The notes under the pieces were generated by a model that saw only the letters and a list, made by a program, of their open reading frames with translations, made no database searches and was not told where the DNA came from. This document shows positions 35,645 to 45,384 of a stretch of DNA of 64,000 nt, piece by piece. The DNA is taken from assembly GCA_000955785.1 (NCBI GenBank), contig JYOD01000052.1:400-64399 (forward strand). Reading direction: 5' to 3'. The stretch is from Burkholderiaceae bacterium 16 (GTDB taxonomy: Bacteria; Pseudomonadota; Gammaproteobacteria; Burkholderiales; Burkholderiaceae). Every line of letters begins with the position of its first letter. Positions within the stretch are counted from its first letter, which is position 1. A program made the position numbers and the translations under genes.

Positions 35645-35674
35645 TAAAAAGAAGCCCCGGCATAGCTGGGGCTC
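35645..35674 (-). terminator. intrinsic terminator for the ArsR/AHSA1 unit
   Basis: On the minus strand AGCCCC-AGCTATGCC-GGGGCT (35673-35653) is followed by TCTTTTTAA, a short GC-rich stem with a T-run. It lies 40 bp downstream of the AHSA1 gene stop. Confidence 0.75.
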
Positions 35675-35715
35675 TTCCTCAAGCGGTCAAGACATAACGG
35701 CTACGGCCCCAGCAT

Positions 35716-36201
35716 TCAACGGAGCGAGCACGCAAATTCGTCGAGCTGCGTTATCACGCTATTCCAGCCGTCGAAGAAGCCAAGCTTCTCGTGCTGCTCA
35801 CGCGCGGCGTCGTCCTGGTGCATCACCCTGGCGACATAGCGGCTGCCTTCGCCTTCGTCGGCCATTGTAATGACAGCGGTGAAGCCCAGCCACGGCTTAG
35901 CCGGACGCCAGTCTGCCGTGAGCATTGACGTGAAAACAAGGCGCGATTGGGGAGCGACGTCGAGAAAGCAGCCAGGGTTATTGCTGCTGTCCCCGTCCGG
36001 GCCCTTCATGAGGGTATGGAAAGCGCCGCCCGGTTGCAGGTTGAAGGCGATCACTTTCGTTGTCCAGGGCTTCGGGCACCACCATTCTTTCAGGAGTTCC
36101 GGTTCGGACCATGCGCGCCACAAGGCGGCTCGCGGCGCGCGTAGCACGCGGGTGATAACGAGGTCGCGGGAATCAGCGCTATCAGCTGCGTTTTGTGTCA
36201 T
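35716..36201 (-). CDS. SRPBCC/AHSA1-domain protein
   Basis: A 161-residue START-like helix-grip protein. Typical segments are LVITRVLRAPRAALWRAWSE, LLKEWWCPKPWTTKVIAFNL, GGAFHTLMKGPDGD, LVFTSMLTADWRP, and the C-terminal helix EKLGFFDGWNSVITQLDEF. The ATG at 36201 lies after AGAGGAGCCAACCA and is inside the 3' end of the ArsR gene (20-base overlap). Such proteins are thought to bind hydrophobic ligands, and they often pair with an ArsR-type repressor, as here. Ligand unknown. Confidence 0.88.
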   Translation of the reverse strand: MTQNAADSADSRDLVITRVLRAPRAALWRAWSEPELLKEWWCPKPWTTKVIAFNLQPGGAFHTLMKGPDGDSSNNPGCFLDVAPQSRLVFTSMLTADWRPAKPWLGFTAVITMADEGEGSRYVARVMHQDDAAREQHEKLGFFDGWNSVITQLDEFACSLR

Positions 36202-36541
36202 TGGTTGGCTCCTCTTGATGAAGTCGTTCAACGAAATGGACCATCCGGTCTGATCTTGTGTCCCACATAGCTCGCTGCTCGGCTATCCACTGCTCGGCCT
36301 CCGACAGTCTTTCTGGTCGTAGCTCGCACGTGCGAGTGCGGCCGACCTTATGTGTAACGATAAGTCCGCTGCGCTCAAGGACAGTCAGGTGTTTCATGAA
36401 GGACGGCAGCGCCATATCGAATGGTGCTGCCAACGCCGATACCGTCTGCGCGCCGCCAACCAGCGTGCAAATGATTGCGAGACGTGTGGGGTCAGCCAGT
36501 GCCTGGAACACCTCGCTGACCGCCAATCTATACTTATCCAT
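36182..36541 (-). CDS. ArsR/SmtB-family transcriptional regulator
   Basis: A 119-residue winged-helix repressor: VFQALADPTRLAIICTLVGG, then the recognition helix region ALAAPFDMALPSFMKHLTVL, wing LIVTHKVGRTRTCELRPERL. It lacks the CxC metal motif of ArsR/SmtB metal sensors, so it probably senses something else or acts with the overlapping AHSA1 protein. The two genes overlap by 20 bases, so expression is coupled. An ATATAGCTAAGTATAGGTGC sequence just upstream (36540-36559) could be part of an autoregulatory operator. Confidence 0.88.
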   Translation of the reverse strand: MDKYRLAVSEVFQALADPTRLAIICTLVGGAQTVSALAAPFDMALPSFMKHLTVLERSGLIVTHKVGRTRTCELRPERLSEAEQWIAEQRAMWDTRSDRMVHFVERLHQEEPTNDTKRS

Positions 36542-36724
36542 ATAGCTAAGTATAGGTGCTTATCCGAGAACGCACAATAAGATAAGCCCAGGCTGAGTGC
36601 CGGGGCGTTGTGTTGTCCGCTGAGCGCTCGCGATCGGCCGCTCGATTGATTCGGATGTGTGCCAACTATCGTTGCTCAAGCCATCTGTGCTTGCCTTTAC
36701 TTCTAACAACTGAAAGCGCTTTTC

Positions 36725-36757
36725 ACATTGCGGAATTCACTCCGAATTTTCGCAGTG
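36725..36757. promoter_or_regulatory. imperfect inverted repeat in the aceA upstream region
   Basis: CATTGCGGAATTC (36726-36738) faces GAATTTTCGCAGTG (36744-36757) across five bases. A related copy of the left arm, TTCCACATCACGAAATTCA, recurs 63 bp downstream (36784-36802). The pattern fits a regulator-binding array for isocitrate lyase, perhaps a RamB/ScfR-like acyl-CoA-responsive protein, but the protein is not identified here. Confidence 0.45.
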
Positions 36758-36843
36758 TTTTGTTTTCGTTTCTCGAAAACGCGTTCCACATCACGAAATT
36801 CAACGCCTATCTCATTGAAAAATAAGGATAAACCAACTCTTAT

Positions 36844-36857
36844 GTCTTATATAAGAC
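36844..36857. promoter_or_regulatory. perfect 14-bp palindrome GTCTTATATAAGAC upstream of aceA
   Basis: An exact palindrome 107 bp before the aceA start. Short AT-centred palindromes of this shape are typical operators of GntR-family regulators, and I recall a similar site in front of TCA-cycle genes in betaproteobacteria. It may also cover the -10 element of the aceA promoter. Confidence 0.55.
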
Positions 36858-36963
36858 TTCGCTGTGATGCGCCAGAAGCGCCATACAATGATTCCACGCT
36901 GCTTGCTTCGACATCCGTAGCGGCACACGCAACCCTTTCTTCAAACGCGCTTAGGAATTTCGT

Positions 36964-38544
36964 ATGGCCCAGTATCAAGACGACATCAAGGCAGTTGCTG
37001 GTTTGAAAGAGAACCACGGCAGCGCATGGAATGCCATCAACCCCGAGTATGCCGCCCGCATGCGTGCCCAGAACAAGTTCAAAACGGGCCTGGACATCGC
37101 CAAGTACACCGCCAAGATCATGCGCGCCGACATGGCCGCCTACGATGCCGACTCGTCCAAGTACACCCAGTCGCTGGGTTGCTGGCACGGCTTCATCGGC
37201 CAGCAGAAAATGATCTCCATCAAGAAGCACTTCAACAGCACCGACCGCCGCTACCTTTACCTGTCCGGCTGGATGGTGGCCGCGCTGCGCTCCGAGTTCG
37301 GCCCGCTGCCGGACCAGTCGATGCACGAAAAAACCTCCGTCAGCGCGCTGATCCGCGAGCTGTACACCTTCCTGCGCCAGGCCGACGCCCGTGAACTGGG
37401 CGGCCTGTTCCGCGAACTGGATGCTGCCCAAGGACCTGCCAAGGCCTCCATCCAGGAAAAAATCGACAACCACGTCACCCACGTTGTGCCCATCATCGCG
37501 GACATCGACGCGGGTTTCGGCAACGCCGAGGCAACGTATCTGCTGGCCAAGCAGTTCATCGAAGCGGGCGCATGCTGCATTCAGATCGAAAACCAGGTGT
37601 CCGACGAGAAGCAGTGCGGCCACCAGGATGGCAAGGTCACCGTGCCGCACGAGGACTTCCTGGCCAAGATCCGCGCCATCCGCTACGCCTTCCTGGAACT
37701 GGGCGTGGACGACGGCATCATCGTGGCCCGTACCGACTCGCTGGGAGCTGGCCTGACCAAGCAGATCGCCGTGACCAGCACGACGGGTGACCTGGGCGAT
37801 CAATACAATTCCTTCCTCGATTGCGAGGAATTGTCGGCCGACGAACTGGGCAATGGTGACGTCATCATCAAGCGCGACGGCAAGCTGCTGCGCCCTAAGC
37901 GCCTGCTTAGCAACCTGTTCCAGTTCCGCGCCGGCACGGGCGAAGCGCGCTGCGTACTGGATTGCGTCACCGCACTGCAAAACGGCGCTGACCTGCTGTG
38001 GATCGAGACCGAAAAGCCGCATATCGCCCAGATCGGCGGCATGGTCAGCGAGATTCGCAAAGTCATCCCGAACGCCAAGCTGGTGTACAACAACAGCCCA
38101 TCCTTCAACTGGACCCTGAATTTCCGCCAGCAGGTGTATGACGCGATGAAGGCCGCGGGCAAGGATGTGTCGGCATACGAGCGCACCCAGCTGATGAGCG
38201 TGGAATACGATCAGACCGAACTGGCGAAGCTCGCCGACGAAAAGATCCGGACCTTCCAGGCCGACGCGTCGCGCGAAGCAGGTATCTTCCACCATCTGAT
38301 TACGCTGCCGACCTACCACACCGCCGCACTGTCGACCGACAACCTGGCCAAGGAATACTTCGGCGACCAGGGCATGCTGGGTTATGTGGCTGGCGTGCAG
38401 CGCAAGGAAATCCGTCAGGGCATCGCCTGCGTCAAGCACCAGAACATGTCCGGCTCGGACATCGGCGACGACCACAAGGAGTATTTCAGCGGCGAAGCAG
38501 CCCTGAAAGCGGCAGGTAAAGACAACACCATGAACCAGTTCTGA
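36964..38544 (+). CDS. aceA: isocitrate lyase
   Basis: A 526-residue glyoxylate-shunt enzyme splitting isocitrate into glyoxylate and succinate, needed for growth on acetate, fatty acids and other C2-yielding carbon. It carries the substrate-binding SLGCWHGFIGQQKM-like region, DIDAGFGNAEATYLLAKQFI, the catalytic loop in DEKQCGHQDGKVTVPHEDF (Cys at the KKCGH position, here KQCGHQ), ARTDSLGAGLTKQ and the C-terminal lid NLFQFRAG. At 526 residues it is of the longer type seen in betaproteobacteria (E. coli AceA is 434). The gene is monocistronic with an upstream palindrome array and a strong terminator. Malate synthase is not in the window. Confidence 0.95.
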   Translation: MAQYQDDIKAVAGLKENHGSAWNAINPEYAARMRAQNKFKTGLDIAKYTAKIMRADMAAYDADSSKYTQSLGCWHGFIGQQKMISIKKHFNSTDRRYLYLSGWMVAALRSEFGPLPDQSMHEKTSVSALIRELYTFLRQADARELGGLFRELDAAQGPAKASIQEKIDNHVTHVVPIIADIDAGFGNAEATYLLAKQFIEAGACCIQIENQVSDEKQCGHQDGKVTVPHEDFLAKIRAIRYAFLELGVDDGIIVARTDSLGAGLTKQIAVTSTTGDLGDQYNSFLDCEELSADELGNGDVIIKRDGKLLRPKRLLSNLFQFRAGTGEARCVLDCVTALQNGADLLWIETEKPHIAQIGGMVSEIRKVIPNAKLVYNNSPSFNWTLNFRQQVYDAMKAAGKDVSAYERTQLMSVEYDQTELAKLADEKIRTFQADASREAGIFHHLITLPTYHTAALSTDNLAKEYFGDQGMLGYVAGVQRKEIRQGIACVKHQNMSGSDIGDDHKEYFSGEAALKAAGKDNTMNQF

Positions 38545-38570
38545 TACCAGTAGTACGCCCCAAACATAGC

Positions 38571-38598
38571 GCCAACCCAAAACGGGTTGGCGTTTTTT
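38571..38598 (+). terminator. intrinsic terminator of aceA
   Basis: GCCAACCC (38571-38578), loop AAAAC, GGGTTGGC (38584-38591), then G and a run of six T. A textbook Rho-independent terminator 27 bp after the aceA stop. Confidence 0.92.
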
Positions 38599-38824
38599 AT
38601 CCGGCGACATAGCTCGCGGGGGGGGCTCATCGAACGTTTTCTAGTGCGCTTACATGCAGAAGCTTTACGTGTGGCTCGGTAGAGAACGACGAGCGGCGGA
38701 TTTGCAGACGGCGATTCGATGAAGATGCTTTGCGTGACGCCGGCTCGCGTCGGGAACGACCTAGCGGTGCCGATGCATCCGTACGGAAATGTCCGCGGCA
38801 GGATTATTCTTGGTGAACATGGCC

Positions 38825-39144
38825 GCCTTGAGGCCTGGATCCGGCTTCGCGAGCTGCGATCTTCGGACTGTATGTTCCCGAGTCACCTCCAGGCATCCGC
38901 GCACTTATCGACCCGCCAGTACGCCCGACTCGTACACCGTTGGATCGCATCCATAGGTCTGGACGACACGGCCTACCGGACGCACACCATGCGGCGAACC
39001 AAAGTGTCATTGATCTACCGCCGCACAAAGAATCTTCGGGCGGTGCAGTTGCTGCTCGGGCACGCGAAACTGGAGAGCACGGTTCGCTACCTCGGCATTG
39101 AGGTCGACGACGCTCTGGAGATGGCAGAGCACACTGAAGTCTGA
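38825..39144 (+). pseudogene. C-terminal stump of a tyrosine recombinase/integrase
   Basis: The sequence from LEAWIRLRELRSSDCMFPSH on is the C-terminal catalytic half of a short tyrosine recombinase: HLSTRQYARLVHRWI, the H-x-x-R region THTMRRTKVSLIYRRTKNLR, LLLGHAKLESTVRYLGIEVD with the presumptive nucleophile Tyr. The N-terminal half is missing, and the upstream sequence (ATG at 38719) is unrelated. This stump, as I recall, recurs in Burkholderiales genomes. It marks an old integration site downstream of aceA. Confidence 0.75.
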
Positions 39145-39352
39145 AGACATGCCGGCCGGCGAGCGGGCGCTTGCCGGCCAAGAGCCGTCATTCACCGCTA
39201 TGTTCGCTGGCCCCGCAGCCGGTACGCCCGGTGCGCCAGGGCCTGCCTTGCTTTGTGGACGGTGGGCGCCGCAAAGCGCAAGCGGCTCAGAAAAGAGACA
39301 GCCCTGCGCGTCCGGTCGGCTATCATGCCATTCCTCTCCGAAGTAGCTCCCT

Positions 39353-41032
<1,680 letters not shown>

Positions 41033-41185
41033 GATACCCCCTGGCGGGCGGCGGGCGTTGCATGGGAGGCGAAGCGCGGACGTTCCCCAAGGACTTCAAC
41101 AATCGTGCGGACAAGCGCGCTAGGTGCCGGCGACTAACGCCAACGCATAGCGAGCCCGACGCTACTTGGAACGCATGGCGCGAAT

Positions 41186-41575
41186 ATGCTCAAGGCTGAA
41201 TGCAGTATGAGCGGTGGCGAGGTGGGCAATGCGGCCACTAGCGCACAACGTCGTTCCGAACTCGCCCGCCAGGAGGCGCTGGCAGGTGGCGCGGACAGTG
41301 CGGTCGGCTCGGGCGCGGGGTCGGGCGGCAAGGCCTTGCGCGGGTACTCGGATCGTGTGCTTCAACGCGTCAAGGCGAACATCGTCGTTACCGAGGACAT
41401 CGCGGACAACCCGAGCGCGGTGGTGTCGGTGCGGCCGGCGGCGGATGGCTCGCGGCTGTCGGCGCGCCTCTCCAAGTCAAGTGGCGGCGTGTTGGAGTGT
41501 CCCGACCCGTTCCCGCGCGATGAGAACGGCAAGGGGCCGGACAGCTTCATCATCACATTCCGTCCCAGCGACTAA
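41186..41575 (+). CDS. small protein with a TolA/TonB C-terminal-like domain, internally shortened
   Basis: A 129-residue protein. Residues 1-50 are Ala/Gly/Ser-rich (GSGAGSGGKALRG). Residues about 55-129 resemble the C-terminal domain of TolA/TonB-type proteins: RVLQRVKANIVVTEDIADNP, AVVSVRPAADGSRLSARLSK, and a final PFPRDENGKGPDSFIITFRP. Between SKSSGG and PFPRD the family's W-D-x-A-V-x-x-A-I helix is missing (about 15 residues), and VLECPD stands in its place. There is no transmembrane anchor. It looks like a decaying or domain-only copy; its start (TTG or ATG near 41186-41207) is uncertain. Confidence 0.55.
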   Translation: MLKAECSMSGGEVGNAATSAQRRSELARQEALAGGADSAVGSGAGSGGKALRGYSDRVLQRVKANIVVTEDIADNPSAVVSVRPAADGSRLSARLSKSSGGVLECPDPFPRDENGKGPDSFIITFRPSD

Positions 41576-41785
41576 TAAGGCGCCTCCAAGTGGGCAGCAC
41601 CTTGGCGCTGCCCTGGATATCGCCATGGCGTGACGTTCCAGCCACGTCCTGCGCAATTGGCGTTCGCCTATCAAATTATCCGTATGCGACGGCGCTTGTA
41701 GAAAGCATCGATATATTACAATGCATCAGCGCGGCGTCGGATAATAGCGGTCGCATCATTTTGAGCACCATTTTGGAATTCCTCC

Positions 41786-43990
41786 ATGGAAATTAAGGTC
41801 AACTTTCTCGATAAGCTACGTCTTGAAGCCAAGTTCGATGACTTCACGGTGGTAGCCGACCAGCCTATCCGCTATAAGGGTGATGGCTCTGCGCCTGGTC
41901 CGTTCGATTATTTTCTGGCCTCGTCGGCCTTGTGTGCGGCTTACTTTGTTAAGTTGTACTGCGTAAATCGCAACATTCCGACCGATAACATCCGCCTGTC
42001 GCAGAATAATATTGTTGATCCGGAAAACCGATATCAGCAGATTTTCAAGATTCAAGTCGAGTTGCCGACGGATATTTCTGCCAAAGACCGCCAGGGTATT
42101 TTGCGCTCCATCGATCGCTGTACGGTAAAAAAAGTGGTGCAAACCGGACCCGAGTTTGTGATCGAAGAGGTAGAGAACTTAGATGTCGATGCTCAGTCGT
42201 TGCTGACGTTGAAGCCGGCGTCTGACGCCGGCACCTATATTGCGGGCAAGGATCTGCCATTGGAGCAAACTATCGCCAATATGTCGGGCATTTTGGCGGG
42301 CTTGGGGATGAAGATTGAAATCGCTTCATGGCGTAATATCGTTCCCAATGTCTGGTCGCTGCATATCCGTGACGCACACTCGCCAATGTGTTTTACCAAT
42401 GGCAAGGGAGCGACCAAGGAAAGCGCGTTGGCGTCGGCGTTGGGAGAATTTATCGAGCGCCTGAATTGCAACCATTTTTATGCCGGTACGTTTTGGGGCG
42501 AAGACCTCGCCAATGCGGCGTTTTTACATTACCCGAACGAGCGCTGGTTCAAGCCTGGACCTAAAGATGCGCTACCCGCTGAAATTCTCGATGAATACTG
42601 CCTGCCCATTTACAATCCCGATGGCGAGTTACGTGGCTCGCACCTGTACGAAACCAACTCGGGAAATTTGCAGCGCGGTATCTGTTCGCTGCCGTATGTA
42701 CGGCAGTCGGACGGCGAAGTGGTGTATTTCCCCTCCAATCTGGTCGAAAACCTCTACGCCAGCAATGGCATGAGTGCCGGTAATACACTGGCCGAAGCGC
42801 AAGTGCAATGCTTGTCCGAGATTTTCGAACGGGCGGTAAAGCGCGAAATTCTGGAGGGCGAAATGGCACTGCCTGATGTGCCCCATGAAGTGCTTGCGAA
42901 ATACCCTGGCATTCTGGCTGGCATCCAGGGGCTGGAAGAGCAAGGCTTTCCGATATTGGTGAAGGATGCTTCGTTGGGTGGAATTTATCCGGTGATGTGC
43001 GTCACCTTGATGAACCCACGAACTGGTGGTGTCTTTGCTTCGTTCGGCGCGCACCCAAGCCTCGAGGTGGCGCTGGAACGGAGTCTGACAGAATTGCTAC
43101 AGGGTCGCAGTTTTGAAGGCCTGAACGATTTACCACAGCCCACCTTTGTCAGTAACGCCGTGACTGAGCCAAACAATTTTGTTGAACACTTCATTGATTC
43201 CAGCGGCGTAGTGTCGTGGCGATTTTTCAGCGCCAAGGCGAATTTCGATTTTGTCGAGTGGGATTTTTCTGTCCAGGGCGAGAACTCCAATGCCGAGGAG
43301 GCAGCAACCTTGCTCGGCATTCTTGAGGACATGGGTAAAGAGGTGTACATGGCGGTGTATGACCAGCTAGGCGCCGTTGCTTGCCGGATTTTGGTTCCGG
43401 GCTATTCGGAAGTTTATCCTGTAGAAGATTTGATCTGGGATAACACCAACAAGGCACTGTCGTTCCGCGCAGATATCTTGAACTTGCATTGCCTGGACGA
43501 CGCAAGCCTGGAGGCCCTGCTTGAGCGTCTGGATAACAGTGAGCTCGATGAATACGCCGACATCGCCACGTTGATCGGCATCGAATTTGACGAAAATACG
43601 GATTTGGGGCAGCTGACAGTTTTGGAGTTGAAGCTGCTCATTCATCTCGCCTTGCAGCAATTTGAGGCGGCGCACGAGCTGGTGGGCGCCTTCTTGCAGT
43701 ACAACGACAACACGGTCGAGCGCGGACTGTTTTACCAGGCCTTGAATGTGGTGCTGGAGGTGCTGTTGGATGACGACCTGAACCTGGACGACTACGCGGT
43801 CAACTTCCGTCGGATGTATGGCAATGCGCGGATGGACGCGGTGCTGGGCTCAGTGGACGGCAGCGTGCGTTTCTTTGGTTTGACGCCAACCAGTATGAAA
43901 TTGGAGGGGCTCGACAGGCACCACCGCCTGATTGACAGCTACAAAAAATTGCACTCGGCGCGGGCAAATGTGGCGGCTACAGCCAGTTAG
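41786..43990 (+). CDS. OsmC-YcaO fusion protein
   Basis: A 734-residue protein. Residues 1-140 form an OsmC-like domain (DDFTVVADQPIRYKGDGSAP, FDYFLASSALCAAYFVKLYC, with a likely peroxidatic or thiol Cys). Residues about 165-580 are YcaO, a domain that uses ATP to activate amide carbonyls; ATP/Mg residues lie in TNGKGATKESALASALGEFI and AEAQVQCLSEIFERAVKREI. The C-terminal 150 residues are acidic and helical, like the tetratricopeptide tail of E. coli YcaO. E. coli YcaO is a helper for RimO-dependent S12 methylthiolation, and RimO is not nearby. A-T content is markedly higher than in flanking genes. No precursor peptide is seen, so a RiPP role is unlikely. Confidence 0.9.
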   Translation: MEIKVNFLDKLRLEAKFDDFTVVADQPIRYKGDGSAPGPFDYFLASSALCAAYFVKLYCVNRNIPTDNIRLSQNNIVDPENRYQQIFKIQVELPTDISAKDRQGILRSIDRCTVKKVVQTGPEFVIEEVENLDVDAQSLLTLKPASDAGTYIAGKDLPLEQTIANMSGILAGLGMKIEIASWRNIVPNVWSLHIRDAHSPMCFTNGKGATKESALASALGEFIERLNCNHFYAGTFWGEDLANAAFLHYPNERWFKPGPKDALPAEILDEYCLPIYNPDGELRGSHLYETNSGNLQRGICSLPYVRQSDGEVVYFPSNLVENLYASNGMSAGNTLAEAQVQCLSEIFERAVKREILEGEMALPDVPHEVLAKYPGILAGIQGLEEQGFPILVKDASLGGIYPVMCVTLMNPRTGGVFASFGAHPSLEVALERSLTELLQGRSFEGLNDLPQPTFVSNAVTEPNNFVEHFIDSSGVVSWRFFSAKANFDFVEWDFSVQGENSNAEEAATLLGILEDMGKEVYMAVYDQLGAVACRILVPGYSEVYPVEDLIWDNTNKALSFRADILNLHCLDDASLEALLERLDNSELDEYADIATLIGIEFDENTDLGQLTVLELKLLIHLALQQFEAAHELVGAFLQYNDNTVERGLFYQALNVVLEVLLDDDLNLDDYAVNFRRMYGNARMDAVLGSVDGSVRFFGLTPTSMKLEGLDRHHRLIDSYKKLHSARANVAATAS

Positions 43991-44384
43991 GGTAACGCGC
44001 CGCCAGCGCTTCCTGACGGAGATGGAAAGTGTTGTGCCGTGGCAGCGCCTGATCGCGGCGGTCGATCCGTACTACCCCAAAGGCAAACGTGGGCGGCCGC
44101 CAATCGGACTGGAGCGGATGTTGCGCATTTACTTCCTGCAGCAGTGGTACGGGCTGTCGGACGAGGCGCTGGAAGACGCGTTGTATGACAGCATGGCCAT
44201 GCGCACGTTTGCCGGGATCGACCTGGCGGTCGAAGCGGTGCCGGATGCGACCACGCTGCTTAAGTTTCGCCGCATGCTCGTCGAGCATGAGTTGACTCGG
44301 AAGCTGTTCGACGAGATCGGCATCATGCTGTGCGAGCGTGGGCTGATGATGAAGGAAGGCACGATTGTGGATGCCACCATCATT
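43991..44384 (+). mobile_element. truncated IS5-family transposase fragment
   Basis: In frame from VTRRQRFLTEMESVVPWQRL the sequence matches the N-terminal third of IS5-group transposases: RGRPPIGLERMLRIYFLQQW, YGLSDEALEDALYDSMAMRT, DATTLLKFRRMLVEHELTRK and EGTIVDATII. At about 44384 similarity ends in QAHIALR-stop, so the catalytic DDE core and right end are deleted. The fragment abuts the OsmC-YcaO stop codon without a gap, so the element probably landed at or just inside that gene's 3' end. No inverted repeats could be paired. Confidence 0.82.
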
Positions 44385-44847
44385 CAAGCTCACATTGCGC
44401 TCCGGTTGCCTTCTCGGGCTGAGTCTGGATTGTGAGACAGGTATCGGCATACTGCCTACTCAACTTGAGTACGACGAATGTGGGATTGACGGAGTCCCTG
44501 CTCAGCTCAGCAACTCACGCTTCGTCAACTAAGGCGGGATCGCGGTGGGGCGATGTCCGCTTGGAGCGCCGGTACCCATTCGTAACCCAACACGCAAGCA
44601 TCGACTATTGTCGACCGAGATTCATCGGAGAGAAGCGCTTCGAACGACCCGGCGCGCAATGCATGACGCAACAGGGGAAGCTGGCAATGGCACTAGTTCC
44701 CAACCTCGAGTCCGATCGTCATTGACATCCCCACAGGCCTCCGCGAGAATCACCCGGTCACCTCAAACAAAGGCGACCAGGAGTGGAACCCTGCGAAAGC
44801 ATAGGCGACCAGCCGCCACACGCGGCAAAATTTTCTATGGAACCGCT
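44385..44847. other. 460-bp region after the IS fragment without an intact gene
   Basis: No recognisable coding sequence. It may contain the other side of the IS5 insertion scar. A frame from 44545 runs into the DUF1484 gene, but its first 100 codons look random. No terminator with a T-run was found. Confidence 0.5.
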
Positions 44848-45216
44848 ATGTCCAACTCCCTCGATCACACCAACCAGTCCATCCCCTCGCATTGCCTAGA
44901 GCGCACGCTCACCCTCTCCCTGCAATCCGACCTACTCGCCGACCTGATCCGTATCACGTTCCCAGCCGACACCCCCACATAGCTAAGCGTCCAGGAACTA
45001 GCGTACCAACTGGATGCCCTGCGCAACGACGCCCAAGGAATCGCCCAGGAAAGCTGCGCCGATCTGCTACGCGTAAGCGCAGGCCTCGGCTCCGTTCTAA
45101 AACTGCTGGATTACGACAGTGACGATGTAGAAGACAGTCACGGTTTGCATTGCTTGCTGACACCGTTGAAGCAGCAGTTGGATGCGGCTTTGAATCGGGT
45201 GCAAGGGCTGCTATGA
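44848..45216 (+). pseudogene. DUF1484 family gene with an in-frame amber stop
   Basis: From ATG 44848 (after GGAACCGCT) the frame encodes MSNSLDHTNQSIPSHCLERT and on to ADTPT, then TAG at 44980-44982, and continues in the same frame as LSVQELAYQLDALRNDAQGI, then ESCADLLRVSAGLGSVLKLL, ending HGLHCLLTPLKQQLDAALNR before TGA at 45214. The second part is the core of DUF1484, a small helical family found in Cupriavidus and Ralstonia, of unknown role. Without the stop the product is 122 residues. Either the gene was lost by one point mutation, the stop is read through, or the base is wrong. Confidence 0.75.
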
Positions 45217-45274
45217 GGTAGGGGGAGGAGGGGGCTCGTGGCAGGGTGAGGCGCGTCGCTCTTGCGGGCTCCCG

Positions 45275-45300
45275 CCCTCTCCCCCGCAGACGGGAGAGGG
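45275..45300. repeat. CCCTCTCCC/GGGAGAGGG hairpin repeat
   Basis: CCCTCTCCC (45275-45283), an 8-base loop, and GGGAGAGGG (45292-45300). A longer copy of the same kind is at 60563-60594; both have CAA-CA(A/G)-(A/G)-GCG downstream. This is probably a dispersed intergenic palindromic element. Confidence 0.6.
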
Positions 45301-45384
45301 GAGACAACAGAGCGGAGGTTGAGCGGCTCTGGTGTCTTTGAGCCGAGGCGGCGAGCGCCGCCCGGCTTGTCAGCGTGCTACAGC

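Noticed and set aside
36847..38610. 587-codon open frame antisense to aceA
   Set aside because: It is the mirror of a high-G+C gene's third-position bias, has no family similarity, and aceA on the other strand is unmistakable. The same applies to long antisense frames over cysI (48591-50495), lptG/lptF (54966-56651), pepA (57688-59511) and ilvD (60820-62505).
41592..41613. GGGCAGC/GCTGCCC hairpin after the TolA-like gene
   Set aside because: Stem of seven and no T-run; could easily be chance in G+C-rich sequence.
41690..41722. Candidate promoter TTGTAG...TACAAT before the OsmC-YcaO gene
   Set aside because: The spacer is only 15 bp and the surrounding AT-rich sequence offers several equal alternatives.
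41786..43990. YcaO as part of a RiPP (azoline/thioamide peptide) cluster
   Set aside because: No precursor peptide, dehydrogenase, protease or exporter nearby, and the C-terminal tail fits E. coli-type YcaO.
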